A program made the translations under genes and the position numbers. A stretch of 64,000 nucleotides of DNA from Tetragonia tetragonoides. Lineage: Eukaryota > Streptophyta > Magnoliopsida > Caryophyllales > Aizoaceae. Below are positions 33,674-47,017 of this stretch, in pieces; positions within the stretch are counted from its first letter, which is position 1, and each line of letters opens with the position of its first letter. Below the pieces are notes generated by a model. The model had not been told where the DNA came from and made no database searches. It saw only the letters and a program-made list of their open reading frames with translations. The DNA lies in the NCBI GenBank assembly GCA_038025085.1, contig CM076147.1:39616766-39680765 (forward strand), written 5' to 3'.

Positions 33674-36600
33674 TCACTGATAGTTTGGCATATCTCTTCC
33701 AGGCACATCTTGACCCTGGTAGCCCCCACCAGGCTGTCCTCCCATGTTTCCTTGGGGAGCATAGTTTTGCTGGTTAGGCATCTGCGTGTTCTGGTAGGGC
33801 ATCCCTCCACCTTGATAATTTGGCGCGGTGTTCTGATATCCAGGATTTCCTTGACCGCTGTAGTTGGGGGGTGGCATTGCTCCTCTGTTGGGTGCATTCG
33901 CAAACCCTGGATTGTTCTGTGGCATGTTCTGTCCATATCCTGGGTTGCCCTGCTGTCCATATCCAGCATTGTTGGGTGGCATATTGCGTCCATATCCAGC
34001 GTTGTTGGGTGGCATGTTGGGTGCACCACCGTGCTGATTGGGCATACCTCCCATGTTTGGTGGACCACCAGCGTTGCCTCCCGGTCCTCCCATATTACCT
34101 CCTGGATTACCGCTGGGCTGATTCTGCATACCACCCATGTTTCCTCCTGGTCCTCCTATATTACCTCCTGAAGGAGGTCCAGTCCTCTGCTGCCTTCTCT
34201 CAAAGTTCCTAGACCGATCGGCGTTACGAGGTCTGTCATTGCGCCTGTTTCTCTCTTGCGCCTTCTGATTGTTCCTTATCCATTCTTCATGATACTTGGG
34301 ATCATATGGGACAGCTTGGCCATTGATGAAAGGTTCCCCTGTCAAAGAGCAAAAACAAATCAAGGAAACTGACATTTAACAAACAGACTGCCAAACAGTA
34401 ACATAGTGAGAGGGACTACATGATCCCGGAACCATCTAATAGTTATCGGGGATAATGGAAGGTATAAACCAGAAAGTAGCAACAGCCAACAGCACACTTC
34501 AAAGAGGGTGCAGCACATACGGATGTTTCCTTAGTCTTTTAAGTTAACAGCCCATTTGGAGCCATCAAGTGCATAAAACTGTTGTGAATAAAATCAAATC
34601 TCCTATGTAAAATTCCACTACAAAACAAGACAGCATGCCAAGTACGGAACAATGGTTGCAGTAACATCAATGTAAGAAGAGACCAAAACAGCATTAGAAA
34701 TGAATCGAATAGTCCAAATCAGAATAGTTGAAAGCTATCAAGTTCAACGTTTCCTTACCTCCATAATCTTTATTCTTAACATCCAAGTACGAGTCAGGGA
34801 GGACCCAACGAACATTAGGCAACTCTGCACAAAACCAAAGAACCAAAAGCCATTAAGTTATACCCATCATCACAAACAGAAACCATTGCAACTGCTGAAG
34901 TTTTCAGCCTTGAGATGACTAACCTTTGAGCTTGTAAGATAGCTCCTCAGTTACTAGGGCTCCAAATGCAAAGTAACATCTGGTTGAAACAGAGTATATC
35001 TTCATCCTTGCTTCTTCCTCACTAGATAATCAACATTGAACAATGAGAAAAGAAAGAAAGAAGATAACCAAGGATCAAAGCCAAAATAGAGACCAAATAA
35101 AGCAGCAAGTAACACCACCCACATCATCATCACTCATCCTCATCTCCTTTCAGAGCAGAGGAAAACCTACCATTTTAAATGAGGAACAGAATGTCTTTTG
35201 GAGATGCCACAAGTGAAAAAACCAGCAAGTTTGATGCTTACTTAAAGCTCCCCATATTGTCCCCAACCATCCATATTAAACAATATAAAGATTAAATGCT
35301 GCTATGACCTATCATTGTTCTAACTTCTAAACAGACTTTACATCTGAACACAACCATTGTGCAAAACAACCACCAATGGCTTTCACAGTACACTGGAAAC
35401 ATACTGTACATAGAGAAAAAGTGCAATTGTGTCCGCCCCATTTTCTTCTCCATACGTCCGTAACAAACATGACTTTGATGAGCCAAACACTTCAATCCTC
35501 ATATCCACAGAGCATTAAACACCATAGCAGAATTAGGGTCACATAAATCGCTAACCCTCAACCCCCTCCTTGAATTTCGTTCCCCAATTTGGTATCGGGG
35601 GGGGGGGGGGGGGTGCATAAGTCGCTGACATTGAGGGCCAACCCCCCCTAGTAATTAGTGTACTGCAAACAGCTTAAGTAGGGCCAAAACCCATTCGAGT
35701 ATCGAAATGTACCACGTACTATGTGACACTGCCGGATAGCATCAGCTGCCACATAATTTGCTAAAGATCACCCAGATATATCCAGCACTTAAGGATCCTA
35801 GAAACAACCTAATCGCAAAACTGCTCGTCCATAGCTTCCCTTTATTTAGCTTGAGACAGAAGTCTATAAATCGAACTACAACAAAGCTTTAAGGCTATGT
35901 TTGGTTGGGCGGAAAATCGTTTTCAACTGAAAAGTATTTTCAGCTGAAAATCATATCCACTAACATAGTTGTGTCGATCTCGAAAAGTTAGGTGGATCAA
36001 AAAAAAATCACCTCAAACGCATATCGGAGTCAAAAATTATACTTATTTGAAGAAAAAAAACAATATTGAGAAAGTGGCACGAAAGTTCGGCTCGAGGCCC
36101 AATCAAGTCGGGTGTGAGTTTGTTTTTATGACCCGAAGTCCCGACAACCAAACCCGATGACCAAGTCCACTATTAGTGCTCCGGGGACATAGTTTTTTAC
36201 CAACGGAAAACCGTTTTCCCTTCATTTTGAAAGAAAAACATTTACACCTACATGGGTGAAAATGATTTTCCCTCTAAAAACCATTTTCCTTCTCATTGTA
36301 AACCAAACAACGGAAAATGGGAAAACTGTTTTCCAGGAAAACTGTTTTCACCCCAACCAAACGGAGCCTAAATAAAACATACTGAGAACCAAACAACTGA
36401 GAACTTTTCACCAATTCAATACCGTATTTCATTTACACAAGTTTCCAAAGATTTACTCAACTATTTTCGCAAGTTTCAATTCATCCCAAACATAGCTTAC
36501 ATCTCCAAAGTCAAACAAAAATAACGAATTCACAAATCATATAACCACAAAACAGAATGAATATCTTCACTTATATAGAAAACTCCATAAGAAAAACAAT

Positions 36601-37079
36601 TAAAATTCAAAATACAGAAATGAACTTACAAAAATTAATTACCTGCCAACGATTTGAGCTAGGGTTTTGATATAAGAATCAATAATCTCATCCCTAGTAG
36701 CACCTTCCTGTGGAGGCTCAGTAACAACAAGCCAATGTTCAAAATCACAACCATCAAGCAAGATCGTCTCCTTAGGTGGACGATTAGACCAGTTAGGGCT
36801 ATTATCATTCAACGACCCTTGAGATTGTCGAGTCGACAACGTTCGAAAAGCGCCAGAAGAAGAAGCGGCAGGAGAGAGACGGTTAAAAGCGACGGAAGAG
36901 AGAGGGCGAAGACGACGGAGGAGAGAGAGAGATGAGGCGGCGGTAGTGGATGAAGAAGCGACGGTGGCGGTGGAAGTAAATGAGCGTGGGGTGAGGAAAG
37001 AGGTTAGGGTTTGTTTGGAGGTGTTGGTTGTGGTGGTGAAGAGTGTTCGAGAGAGAGAGAAAATGCGAGGCGTCGCCAT
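33674..37079 (-). CDS. MORF8: Multiple organellar RNA editing factor 8 (MORF8/RIP1)
   Basis: Exons 37079-36643, 35021-34924, 34824-34759 and 34338-33674 join in phase to 421 aa. The Ser/Thr/Arg-rich N-terminus (about 1-85) is a typical dual mitochondrial/plastid transit peptide. The conserved MORF box spans about 95-225 ([94 protein letters not shown]). A Gly/Asn/Pro/Gln-rich tail of almost 200 residues is diagnostic of MORF8 and MORF1-type members. MORF8 binds PPR proteins and is needed for many C-to-U editing sites in organelles. The decayed copy directly downstream indicates a tandem duplication. Confidence 0.93.
35893..36368. mobile_element. Tourist/PIF-Harbinger-like MITE in MORF8 intron 1
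   Basis: GGCTATGTTTGGTTGGG at the left end and CCAACCAAACGGAGCC at the right end form an imperfect terminal inverted repeat, flanked by TAA on both sides (35890-35892, 36369-36371). The interior has GGAAAACNGTTTTCC palindromes. About 476 bp, no coding capacity. Confidence 0.65.
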
Positions 37080-38940
37080 TGCTAGGGTTTTAGAGAGAGA
37101 GAGAGAGTGAGAGGGACGAAATGGGGGAAGAGGATGAGGGTTATGAAGGGTTTTAGATATGATGATTGATGGTGGAGGGGAGTTTGTAAAATGCCCTTGC
37201 TTATTTGTGGAAATGGCGGTTTTATCCTCCCTTTGTATTCTGCCATTCTGTTACAGCCAAAAAAAAAAAAAAAAAAAGAAAAAAGAAAAGAAAAGAAAGA
37301 AAGAATAACAGGCAAGTGTTGAGGTCTTTGATTTTGTTGTCATGGTTTTATGGGGGATTTCCCCTTTTTTGATTGAGAATAAGGGGGTGAGTAGAAAATT
37401 GCCTTGGTAAGATTATGTCATGAGATGGTGCATCATTAGAATTATGTATTAGAAGTTATTTTGTCTTGTATTGACTAATATTAGAGAGGTGTGCAATAAA
37501 TTATTCGGATCAAACAAGAATAGAACGGGGAAAAACTCATTTGATCAAGCGCATATAAGCTCAAATATAATTGAAAAGTGGCCAAATAGCTTATACTCTT
37601 CATACATTGTCTAAAAATAATAACTTTTGTTCAATATGTAAAAGTCAGAGACAATTTTAATATGAGTTTTTGCGGATTATTTTGCAAACATCATCATACA
37701 TCTTAGAAATAAGGATATATTCAGACTATGCAAACGTTGTTGTAGACTTTAATTCATAGAAATTCTTATTTAGAGTTCTTCAATTGATCATGGCTTATTA
37801 TTCTCTAAATAAGAACTTCTACAGTATATATTAGAAATTCTACAACTTTTGCATATAGTATCCCATGTCTTGGTTTAGCCTTGCCATAATGCAACATGCA
37901 TCCCATCAAAAGGGGAGAAGAAACCTTTATGATGAAAAATAATGTTGGTCCACCAACTAATGTAGGTAACCATATTAGGTTACACGTTTGCTTCTTATTT
38001 AGCAGAAAACCAAACCAAGATGGAAATCCTGACTTTCTTAGAAATTCAGTTGCATACTCTTGTTCCTTTACTGTAGCCAGTTTGTAGGTGTCACGTAACA
38101 ATGACAATGGATCACCTACATGACAAGCATTAGAACCTTTAATCTCTAAATTATGTGTAGAGCTAGGACTTTAGATGTAAAGAAGGCGCCATAATTGATA
38201 AGACGGGTTTTAAAACTAATTTTTTTTTTTAAACTTGTAACTTTACCATCTAAACTAGCTAATATCTAAAATGTTACTAGCTTAACTAGTCAAAAGATTA
38301 TAAGGTTACACAAACTTATTTGTATCAATATATGTATAGAAACATATGACTTGTTTAGAATACACCGCTAGACACTACTTATCATGTTATTCACATACGT
38401 AATTACAGAGGAACCTAGAGCAAAGGAGCAAACATTCCACTGAGATAAATATCCTGCTTGATATTTTGTACAGTTTGGTGAGAAAATTGTGTTTATTTTG
38501 CCAAAGTCAGAGTGTTTTTTCAGAATAATACAGCAATATTTTCTCAGCAAATACGGACTATATTAAACATGACAGTTGAAGACTTGGAGGAGGAGAAAAA
38601 TTGTGCTACAACCAACATAAACCCTGCCTGGTCAAGATATAGCTCACCTGAAAAAAGAGCAAGATCTTCACAAGTAAACTCCCATTTTCTGGCATTTCCT
38701 TTGGATATGGAACTTTCTAAAATTAATTATCGTTAGATAAACAAGCAACTTATTGAAGTTTTGAACGCCTTTCTAACTTAAAAACTTTGAAAAGAACTGA
38801 AAGCTACTAAGGTTGGTGAGTTTGTTCATCTCCTTTTTATTCTTCTTCAAGTCTTACCACAGTCACACACTGCATTCTTCTGCTCCCCCCTCCACCTTCT
38901 CTGATCTCTCTTTCTCTGAACCCGTCTTGCAACCGCCTCC
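37080..38940. other. Divergent intergenic region between MORF8 and ABCG10; no gene seen
   Basis: Holds the MORF8 promoter (a (GA)n leader just after 37080) and upstream sequence of ABCG10. A long A-run with AAAGAAAAG repeats is at 37260-37305. A short plus-strand frame at 38512-38736 has no recognisable domain. Confidence 0.4.
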
Positions 38941-40800
38941 ATGGAACTTCCAGTGACCGCGCCAGATTCAGGTGGGGGGAGCCGGAAAACATCTTCATAC
39001 AGGATAGAGACCAAAAACCTGTCCTACAAACTTTGCAGTTCATCAGTTCATAACTTTTCCTGGTGGTGCGGTAGGCAGAAGGATAATGAAACAAAATCAA
39101 GGCTCATTCTGCAAGATATAAACTTTGAAGCAAAACCAGGGGAGCTGACAGCAATAGCAGGCCCAAGTGGGGCAGGGAAAACAACACTGTTAGAAATCCT
39201 TGCAGCCAAGATTCCACCAAGCAAGATAACTTCAGGAAAAGTACTGATCAACAACCGGCCTATTGACCCCAAATCATTTCGAAGGCAATCAGGGTATGTC
39301 ACACAAGACGATGCACTATTTCCACTGCTTACTGTAGAAGAGACACTCATGTACAGTGCTCTTCTAAGATTACCAGGAGATAGAAATGGAGCTGTTTACA
39401 GGGTGAGGCAGCTGATGAAAGAGCTAGGATTGGAAAGCGTTGCAGGATCAAGGGTCGGTGGAGGTTCAGACCACAGGATTTCTGGTGGGGAAAAGCGCAG
39501 GGTATCTATTGGAGTCGAGCTAGTACACCACCCATATGTCCTGCTCATAGATGAGCCAACATCTGGGTTGGATTCAGCATCAGCGCTGCACATCATGTCA
39601 ATGCTTAAATCTATGGTGGTCAAACAAGGTAAGACAATAATAATAACCATTCACCAGCCTGGTTTTCGAATCCTTGAGTTGCTGAATCGTGTTGTTTTGC
39701 TCTCTGACGGACTGGTTCTTCATAGTGGGCCCCTAAGCCTCCTCGAGAGGAAGCTTAGAGTCGTGGGCCACTACATCCCTCGCCATGTAAATGTGCTCGA
39801 GTTCTCTATTGATGTTGCGAGCACGTTGGCTATAGGGATACAGTCCTCTCTTGACAAGAGAGGACATAGAAATGTTCATGAAGAAGAACGCAAGACAAGA
39901 GACCTAAAGGCTAAATCCACCAGCCAAGTGAAGAGCATGGCTTATCCAAATCCGCGATACCGGGAAGTTCAAATCCTTGGGGAGAGATTTTGCAAAAACA
40001 TATTCAGAACAAAGCAACTTTTTACTGGAAGAATAGTACAAGCCCTTGCAGCTGGTTTTGTACTGGGAACGATTTACTTGAAGAAGGAAGGTGATCAAGC
40101 ACAATTAGGGTTACAAACCCGCCTAGGATTTTTCGCATTTACCCTCACTTTCTTGCTTTCTTCTACAACCGAAGGCTTGCCAGTTTTCTTGCAAGAGAGG
40201 AGAATACTAATGAGAGAGACATCGAGAGGGGCCTATCGAGTTTCCTCTTATGTTTTGGCAAACACCCTTGTGTTCCTGCCCTTTCTTCTTATAGTTAGCA
40301 TCCTCTACTCTACACCAGTCTACTGGCTAGTTGGTCTACGAGGAGATATCGATGCATTCTTATACTTCTCACTTGTGGTGTGGATGGTGGTTCAGATGTC
40401 GAATTCATTTGTTGCTTGTTTCAGTGCTCTGGTGCCCAATTTCATCATGGGGACATCAGTTATAGCAGGGCTAATGGGATCATTTTTTCTGTTCTCTGGG
40501 TACTTCATTGACAGAGAAAAGATACCAAAGTATTGGATATTCATGAACTATTTGAGTTTGTTCAAGTACCCATTTGACTGTTTTATGATCAACGAATATG
40601 GAGGAGAGAAAGGAAAGACAAGATGTGTACAGAATGACTTAGTTGGATGTAGTCTGTATGGGGATGAGTTCTTAAGACAGCAAGGTCTGCAACAGTCACA
40701 GAAGTGGAGCTATTTGGCTGTAATGTTGGGGTACATACTCGGGTATAGAATGCTTTCTTTTCTGATTCTATGTTACAGATGTTACAGGAGTAGAAATTAG
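38941..40800 (+). CDS. ABCG10: ABC transporter G family half-transporter, ABCG10-like
   Basis: An intronless 619-aa frame. The nucleotide-binding domain comes first, as in all ABCG/WBC proteins. Walker A is G74-T81 (GPSGAGKTT), the signature ISGGEKRR is about 180-187, Walker B LLIDEP is 201-206, and the H-loop His is near 238. The ABC2 membrane domain follows (about 360-610, six hydrophobic segments, with [17 protein letters not shown] and [11 protein letters not shown]). The MELPV start and overall sequence match Arabidopsis ABCG10, a half-transporter reported in isoflavonoid-precursor transport in legumes; the substrate here is unknown. It should dimerise in the plasma membrane. No lesion seen. 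Confidence 0.92.
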   Translation: MELPVTAPDSGGGSRKTSSYRIETKNLSYKLCSSSVHNFSWWCGRQKDNETKSRLILQDINFEAKPGELTAIAGPSGAGKTTLLEILAAKIPPSKITSGKVLINNRPIDPKSFRRQSGYVTQDDALFPLLTVEETLMYSALLRLPGDRNGAVYRVRQLMKELGLESVAGSRVGGGSDHRISGGEKRRVSIGVELVHHPYVLLIDEPTSGLDSASALHIMSMLKSMVVKQGKTIIITIHQPGFRILELLNRVVLLSDGLVLHSGPLSLLERKLRVVGHYIPRHVNVLEFSIDVASTLAIGIQSSLDKRGHRNVHEEERKTRDLKAKSTSQVKSMAYPNPRYREVQILGERFCKNIFRTKQLFTGRIVQALAAGFVLGTIYLKKEGDQAQLGLQTRLGFFAFTLTFLLSSTTEGLPVFLQERRILMRETSRGAYRVSSYVLANTLVFLPFLLIVSILYSTPVYWLVGLRGDIDAFLYFSLVVWMVVQMSNSFVACFSALVPNFIMGTSVIAGLMGSFFLFSGYFIDREKIPKYWIFMNYLSLFKYPFDCFMINEYGGEKGKTRCVQNDLVGCSLYGDEFLRQQGLQQSQKWSYLAVMLGYILGYRMLSFLILCYRCYRSRN

Positions 40801-41521
40801 AAAACCAAACAAGAAAAGAAAATATTCTGCTATTTTTTTTGTTTCTTTTTTCATTGATCTTATTATTCACTTTTAAGGATTCCCCCCCTCTCCTTTCTGC
40901 ATTGTAGAGTTTTTGCTTTTTCTGATATTCTTTGCCAGTACCATGTTCTTTTTCTAAGGATGAGCAATAAAATGACCCTAATCTATTTATTTAGTATGTC
41001 AGATCTTGCAAACATATGATTTCCAAACAGTTGAAATTTGCTAACCAGAAAGACCTGCCTGTACTAACAAAGTTATTTCTCCTTGACAAATATTATTTTC
41101 TTCACAAAGAACACCTAGTTAACGAGTCAGAACTCAGAAGGGGGGGGGGGGGGGGACAGAATAGTGACCAGAATTCTGGCGAAAGACGAAAGCAACAACG
41201 ATCAAACCTTACCAACCCCCCCCCCCCACACACACACACCAACACAAAAAAAAGATGGTAAACTAACTATATACTCATTTTATACAAAGAATCAATCCTG
41301 AAAAGTATGCACTGTTACTTATCAGCCAACTACAAAAGGGTATATATCTACTTCAAAAAACAAAACAAAACAAAACAAAAAAAAAAGGGTATCTGTCTGT
41401 AGTTTTTTACATCAAGATATCCACGGTTAACTTTTTCACACAATAGCCAGACAAAGATGTAAGTTATATAACTTGTCAGCCAAAAAATGCTTAAAAATAC
41501 AAGCAAAACTACCTGTTATTG
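40801..41521. other. Intergenic between convergent ABCG10 and kinase genes; no gene seen
   Basis: Contains 3' UTRs, a G run (41141-41154), a C run with a following (CA)n patch (41217-41238) and a CAAAA repeat (41357-41380). No coding signal. Confidence 0.45.
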
Positions 41522-43618
41522 TCAGTTGCTCCTTTTACTTGTTGATGTTATGGTCATGGTAGCACAAAATGTCTGCTCTGATGGCAAGGATGAAGAACCT
41601 GAGCTCGCAGAGAAAATGGAAGATGTATTCTTCTGGTCTATCTGTTCTTCTGGTTTTTCTTTTTCTTTCACATCCATGAAATCCGAAAACAGCCCAGGTT
41701 GCGTTATGCTCATTTCAGTAACATCTTCCTCTCCCTGCAGCATCCTGACCACAGTAGAAGTTGTTGGTCGAAGTTTTGGAATTTGTTGGGTGCAAAGAAG
41801 AGCAATCTTTAGAAATCTGCTTGCCTCCTCAATATTAAGATCACCTCTGAATGCTTCTTCGACCAACTCCACAAGCGCTCCTTTTTCAAGCATTCTCCAT
41901 GCCTGATTCAATCATGTCAAATTAGATCTCAAATATTGAAAAATAAAACCAACCATGCCTCAGTGGAGGGGAAAGGGAAAAAAAAATAAGGGACCATAAA
42001 CGACCGGATACAAAACAACAATCTAGGATTTAGTTAATAAGAACACAAATACGAGGAGTGCCCAATTAACTTTTTTCTTTGTTTATCATTGGTGACCACG
42101 CAAAATATCCTTGAGATAAAATCTTGATAAAATTATATCCTATATCAGGGAGATATGCAAAATGCCAAAAACTCATAATACCCTTTGAAGAAGATATTGT
42201 TCTCCAGGAGGTAGGCGTCTGTTCCTGCTGCAACTACCACACACAATTTCCAAGAGGAGAACACCAAAACTATATATCAGCTTTCCTCGTTAACTGGCCT
42301 CGCAATGCATACTCCGGTGCCAAGTAACCTCTGCATACAACAACCATTAGTATCAGGATACAAAGTTGAAACATTCAACTTTTCATCAAACATAAGATAT
42401 AATCTAGTGGAGGGCTCATCGAGCTACTGTAGCACTATAAGGACACTGTAGCAAGCTCATACGTAAAGTTTCTCAGAGATATAAACAAGAAATCACATAA
42501 GTTCTCATTCAAATCGTTCCACCGTAAGGGAAATGAGAATATCTAAGACATTAAATGTAGGGCATGGATGGAGGTGGGGAAGAACTTACAAGGCAATAAA
42601 CAGCAATTAGCTCATAAAACAGTTTCGTTGGGGGAAGCGACCATGATCTAGCAGAGGTTGATTTTATGGAATAAGGTGACAACTGACAAAGGACAGGCAA
42701 CAGAATCCAACTACTACTATGACGAGAGATGCCAATCATTTACATTTGGCAAGCTTCCAGTATTTATTTACAAGTCCTAAAAAGAAATCTGAATCTCATA
42801 TATGCAGCATGTCTCCACAAGTTGATCGATATATTATACATTCTGAAATATAAGAAAAAGAACAAAGATAAGAAGAGGCAACAGTTAACTCACAATGTCC
42901 CCGCAACTTTAGTGCTAACATGTGTCATATTAGATGGAATAAGTTTCGCCAGACCAAAATCTGTAATTTTTGCTTTGAGATCTTTATCAAGGAGGATATT
43001 GCTTGCTTTAATATCTCTATGTATGATGTGGGGCTGAACTTCTTCATGAAGGAATGCAAGCCCCTTCGCGATATCAAGACATATTTCTTTCCTTACTCTC
43101 CAGGTAAAGTTGATGGAGTTGGGTCTCTGACCTACAGAAACAGACTTGTATCATTATTCAAGCAAAAGCTGGGATTAAGCTATGTTTTAGATCAATAATA
43201 GAACATAAACTTACCAAGAAGAGTTTGTGCAAGACTATTATTCTCAAGATATCCAGAGACCAGAATTCTATTGCTTCCTGCAACACAGCAACCCAACAGC
43301 TTGACCAAGTTTTCATGGTCGACATTTGCAAGGACAGTTAATTCTGTCAAGAATTCATTTACGCCCTGCCTTGATTCTGGTGAAAGCACCTTGACAGCAA
43401 TCAGGGTTCCATCTCTGAGCTTTCCCTGACCATAAACAAGTGATCATCTAAGGAATCAGTAATATAGGATGAACAGTTGGCTTTTGTGAATTGAGTGACT
43501 CCAGAATTGACCTTGTAGACAGACCCAAAACCTCCCTCCCCAATTTTATTAGCTTGGCTGAAATTCTCCGTGGCATGCTGTATTTCTTTGTAAGAGTAGA
43601 ACTTCATATTATGAGCAC
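41522..43618 (-). CDS. CRPK1-like receptor-like cytoplasmic/Ser-Thr kinase, with 2-nt lesion
   Basis: Minus-strand exons 43618-43512, 43425-43215, 43131-42894, 42330-42182 and 41902-41522 carry a protein kinase. The Gly loop is IGEGGFGSVYK, the VAIK Lys is in TLIAVKVL, the catalytic loop is HRDIKASN, and DFGLAK, VAGTLGYLAPEYA and a C-lobe ending ...TSKRSN follow. The sequence is closest to cold-responsive protein kinase 1 (At1g16670-like). In exon 4 the codons for ADIYSFGV read GCTGATATATAG, a stop; restoring one TA unit recovers YSFGVLLLEIVCG. The first coding exon is uncertain: a candidate MACFHFPCGKRASYPAEPT lies at 44998-44930. The gene is either a recent pseudogene or an assembly indel in a TA run. 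Confidence 0.75.
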
Positions 43619-45739
43619 CTGAAACCATAGGCATCAGGGTTTTTGGAATATTTGCAAAAATAAAGCCTCATGCCTGAAGAATCCACCACTATTTATGCAT
43701 AAGTCCACATAATTATTATTCACATGATTTAGGGAAAGACATCCAATTGATTCAAATTCTGATTAAATATCAAAAGAGTGATTTAGGCTTGGAGCTCAAA
43801 GTCTCAAACAGTTATGCGCTTATTACCTCAGTTTAGTGACAAGGTCTCCGACTGAAAGCCCGGGTGCATGTTTAAGAAGAGAGGGGGGGGGGCAACCTCA
43901 TCACTATCCAATAACCGTTTTATGATGCATCAACATATAAGCGATTCTCAGGATATCAAGTAAAAATCCAGGTTTATCTAACATAGAATGGCTTCGGAAT
44001 ATATGGACTAAAAGCTTCACTACTTTTTGGCTTTGGAATATATGGACTAAAGCAAAATGGCTCATAAAACTGTCAGCACTTCTTATTTATTGTGAAGTTG
44101 CCGATGGTCGTCGCACTTCGGATCTCGGGTCAAACGGAAACAGCCTCTCTGTGAGACTCACAGGGGTAAGGCTGCGTACAACCGACCCCCCCTTACCCTG
44201 CCTAGGCGGGAGCCTCTTTGGAGGCACTGGGGTAATGTTGTTGTTGTTGTTGTTGTAGAATGGCTTCGGAAGGTTAGTGCATGTCAGGGTTAAATTTACA
44301 ATGGTTGATAATAAAACGATGTTAAACCAATCAACATTGTAGCTAGAAACATTGGCACATTTTAATCAAGTTTCACAGTAACTGAGCACCTATATAAGGT
44401 ACCAAGTAATGTCAAATACTGTTACCAATAGACATGACAGAATTTGGGATACCAAGGATATATAGCTTAAAATAAAGCAATGCCTAATCTTGTTTCTACA
44501 AGGGCCTTAGTTACTCTTTCCACAAACAGAAAGATCAGTTTATCAACATAGTTTATCAACATGAGAATAAGCTAGCCAACCAAGTTAAGGCAAAATTTAA
44601 GTGACTCGAGAGTCAAGATGATAACCAAAAGAAGCTGCAGATGTACTCATATAAATCCGGGTTCCTTAGAATAGTTATGAAAATCAACAGAGAAGAGTTA
44701 GCCATTTTAGTTTATCTACTGTAAGAGGATATAAAATTAGATACAATAACCTAATGCAAGAATTTCCGATGAAACTACTCATTAGCAGTGCTAATTAAAG
44801 TTCAGCTCATTTTGGTCAAGACCACAAACTCAACTATAGCATTAACATTAGTCCTCAGACCTCAGTTAATGTGAAAAAATCGTTCTACGAGGCATAGAAT
44901 AGTTGCGGCCATACAAAGAAATGCTTCACATCAAAGTCTATAGTTGGCTCAGCTGGGTAACTTGCTCTCTTTCCACAAGGGAAATGGAAGCAAGCCATGC
45001 TTAGCTGTGTTTCTTATCCAATAAAACCAGCCAACTGTTCCTCTTCAAAAAAAAAAAAAAAACCAATAATGTCAGCACTGTATCCTTTCTTTTTCCCTCT
45101 CCAATACAAAATCAACCAACAATTTACCCAAAAGTTTCAGTTTCCTTTCGTAAGGCCGATTGTGAAATTGAAAAAATTGGTAAAATTGGGGGAGGGGGTT
45201 TCTGAAAACAAAAAAAGTGGCAGTTTTCTGACAACAAATATGAACTTCTTGCTCATTCATGAGTAGTAGAGTATAAAGTATAAACCCTACCTAAAATATT
45301 AATTCATTGGAAAATGATATTAAGAATGGTAATTCAAACTAGCGATAAAGATACTTATACACAACAGTATAATTGAAAGATTTTGAATAGAAATAAAAAA
45401 ATAAATAAAAATTGGGGTTTATAGTAAGAACTTCATTAAGCAACTCATGAAGCATAATTTTATTTTTAATTTTTTTTGAGGTGAAGCATATAACTAAATT
45501 GACTCCATACAAATTTATAACATAAGAAACTACAAACCAACAACTAACTAATAATACACATTTCAAAAATTGGAAAAACTGAACATCATACAAGACTCAC
45601 CTTCAACCAATACAAGGGACAGAAAGATTGGAAATTGGCCCAAGTCAGAGAATTTAAAAAGCAAATTTATGGGATTTTTTTTCTTTCAATGCAGCTAAAA
45701 AACCCAACAAGCAAAATCTTTGATGATCCAGTGAGTATA

Positions 45740-45777
<38 letters not shown>

Positions 45778-45800
45778 ATTTCATGAGACCAAAGAATGGA
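43619..45800 (-). other. 5' part of kinase gene: introns and leader, first exon unresolved
   Basis: Kinase exon 2 begins with a partial codon after TTTCAG, so at least one coding exon lies upstream. A (CT)n tract on the minus strand (45746-45775) is typical of a 5' UTR and may mark the transcript start. A G-run is at 43886 and a SINE tail at 44098-44265. Confidence 0.4.
44098..44265 (+). mobile_element. SINE with (TTG)n tail
   Basis: The + strand shows GGAAACAGCCTCTCTGTGAG, GGGGTAAGGCTGCGTACAA, CCCCCCTTACCCTGCCTAGG, GGGAGCCTCTTTGGAGGCAC and then a (TTG)n tail. This is the well-known body of eudicot tRNA-derived SINEs. The 5' tRNA-like part is eroded. It is inside an intron or leader of the kinase gene. 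Confidence 0.8.
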
Positions 45801-47017
45801 ACCAGAAAAGAAGGGTTGACTGTGTTGGTTCCATGTCGTGGCTTGGCGTCTGTTGAATTATGGATGGAGATATTGTTTGTTTAATTTTCAACGACTGGGA
45901 ATGACAGAGCAATAAATTTTCCTCTTTAAGGGATTAGTTGAATATTTGATTTTCCCCTTAGCAAACACGGCCTTGTACACCTGTAGTGTCCTTTTCAATT
46001 GAAAAATGCAATTAAACACAACCAAACACACGGTTAGGGCTTTTTCTATATTTTTATTAATTTTTTATTTGATAATTTCAGTATAGAAAAACTTTATCCA
46101 ATAATAATATTATTTAAAATTTTGTCAATGTTTTATCCAAAAAAACTTCTCTGAGATTGATTTTCCGTAACTTTTGATGAGACTAGGAACACATTTAACT
46201 AATTTAAGTGAAACTAGGGTCACGATTCATAAAAAATAACCTATATATATATATATTTCTAAATAATGACCCCATTTACTCCAGTTTTGTTATGTGAGTA
46301 TTGGTGTAAAAAATACGATTTAGACTTCTAGTATACAGTAGATATTAATGACTTACTAACCACCAGATTTTCGTTAAGGTTAGCCCTTGTGTCACACTGA
46401 GTAATACTAAGAATTCTCACTAAATTCTGAAAATGCTCTTTTTCAATCAGATAGTGCGTATCAAAAAGTCCTAACCCATGCATACGCCAGAAGTGGAAAA
46501 ATGAAAACGAAATTGAAACCAAATTGTAATTCTACTTTAGGACATAACAAAGGACACCTTTTTGCCCTTTGTTGCATCCTTCATGAAGCATTATCAGTTT
46601 TTCACCAATTAGCTTTCTCAATATCCAGCTTAATTGACAATGGTTGGGTGAGCATAATCTTCTGACTATGAAAACGGCATGAATATAAGGATTGAGTTTC
46701 TTTTTCCATTTTAATTGACAACCCAGTTACCTTGTTGTACTGAAAAAGAGCACTCACAAAGTCACAACGCAGAGGGTAAAACTTTGCTTCACATTTGATT
46801 CAAATAGTTTGTATTTACAACAAAACTGTACTTTGAAACAGTAAACACAGCAGTCCAGTAACATTGTAGCCAAAAACCAAGAACCAATGGTTTTGACTGT
46901 TTATTTTTCACACTAGAACAGTGCATGCTGAGGGACATACTCCGATATGGACTCATCACGCCAAATTATACCTCTCATCAGTTAGCCACACTACTCTTGG
47001 AAGGGTACACAATGGAT
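45801..47017. other. Intergenic; no gene seen
   Basis: AT-rich DNA between the start of the kinase gene and the 3' end of the DJ-1 gene. About 46.75-47.02 kb is probably the DJ-1 3' UTR. Confidence 0.45.

Noticed and set aside
33617..34212. Long + strand frames of 130-184 codons
   Set aside because: Antisense shadows of the low-complexity tail of MORF8; the same effect occurs at 29814-30230 over the pseudogene.
39048..40104. Minus-strand frames opposite ABCG10
   Set aside because: Antisense of a well-supported transporter, with no splice or domain evidence.
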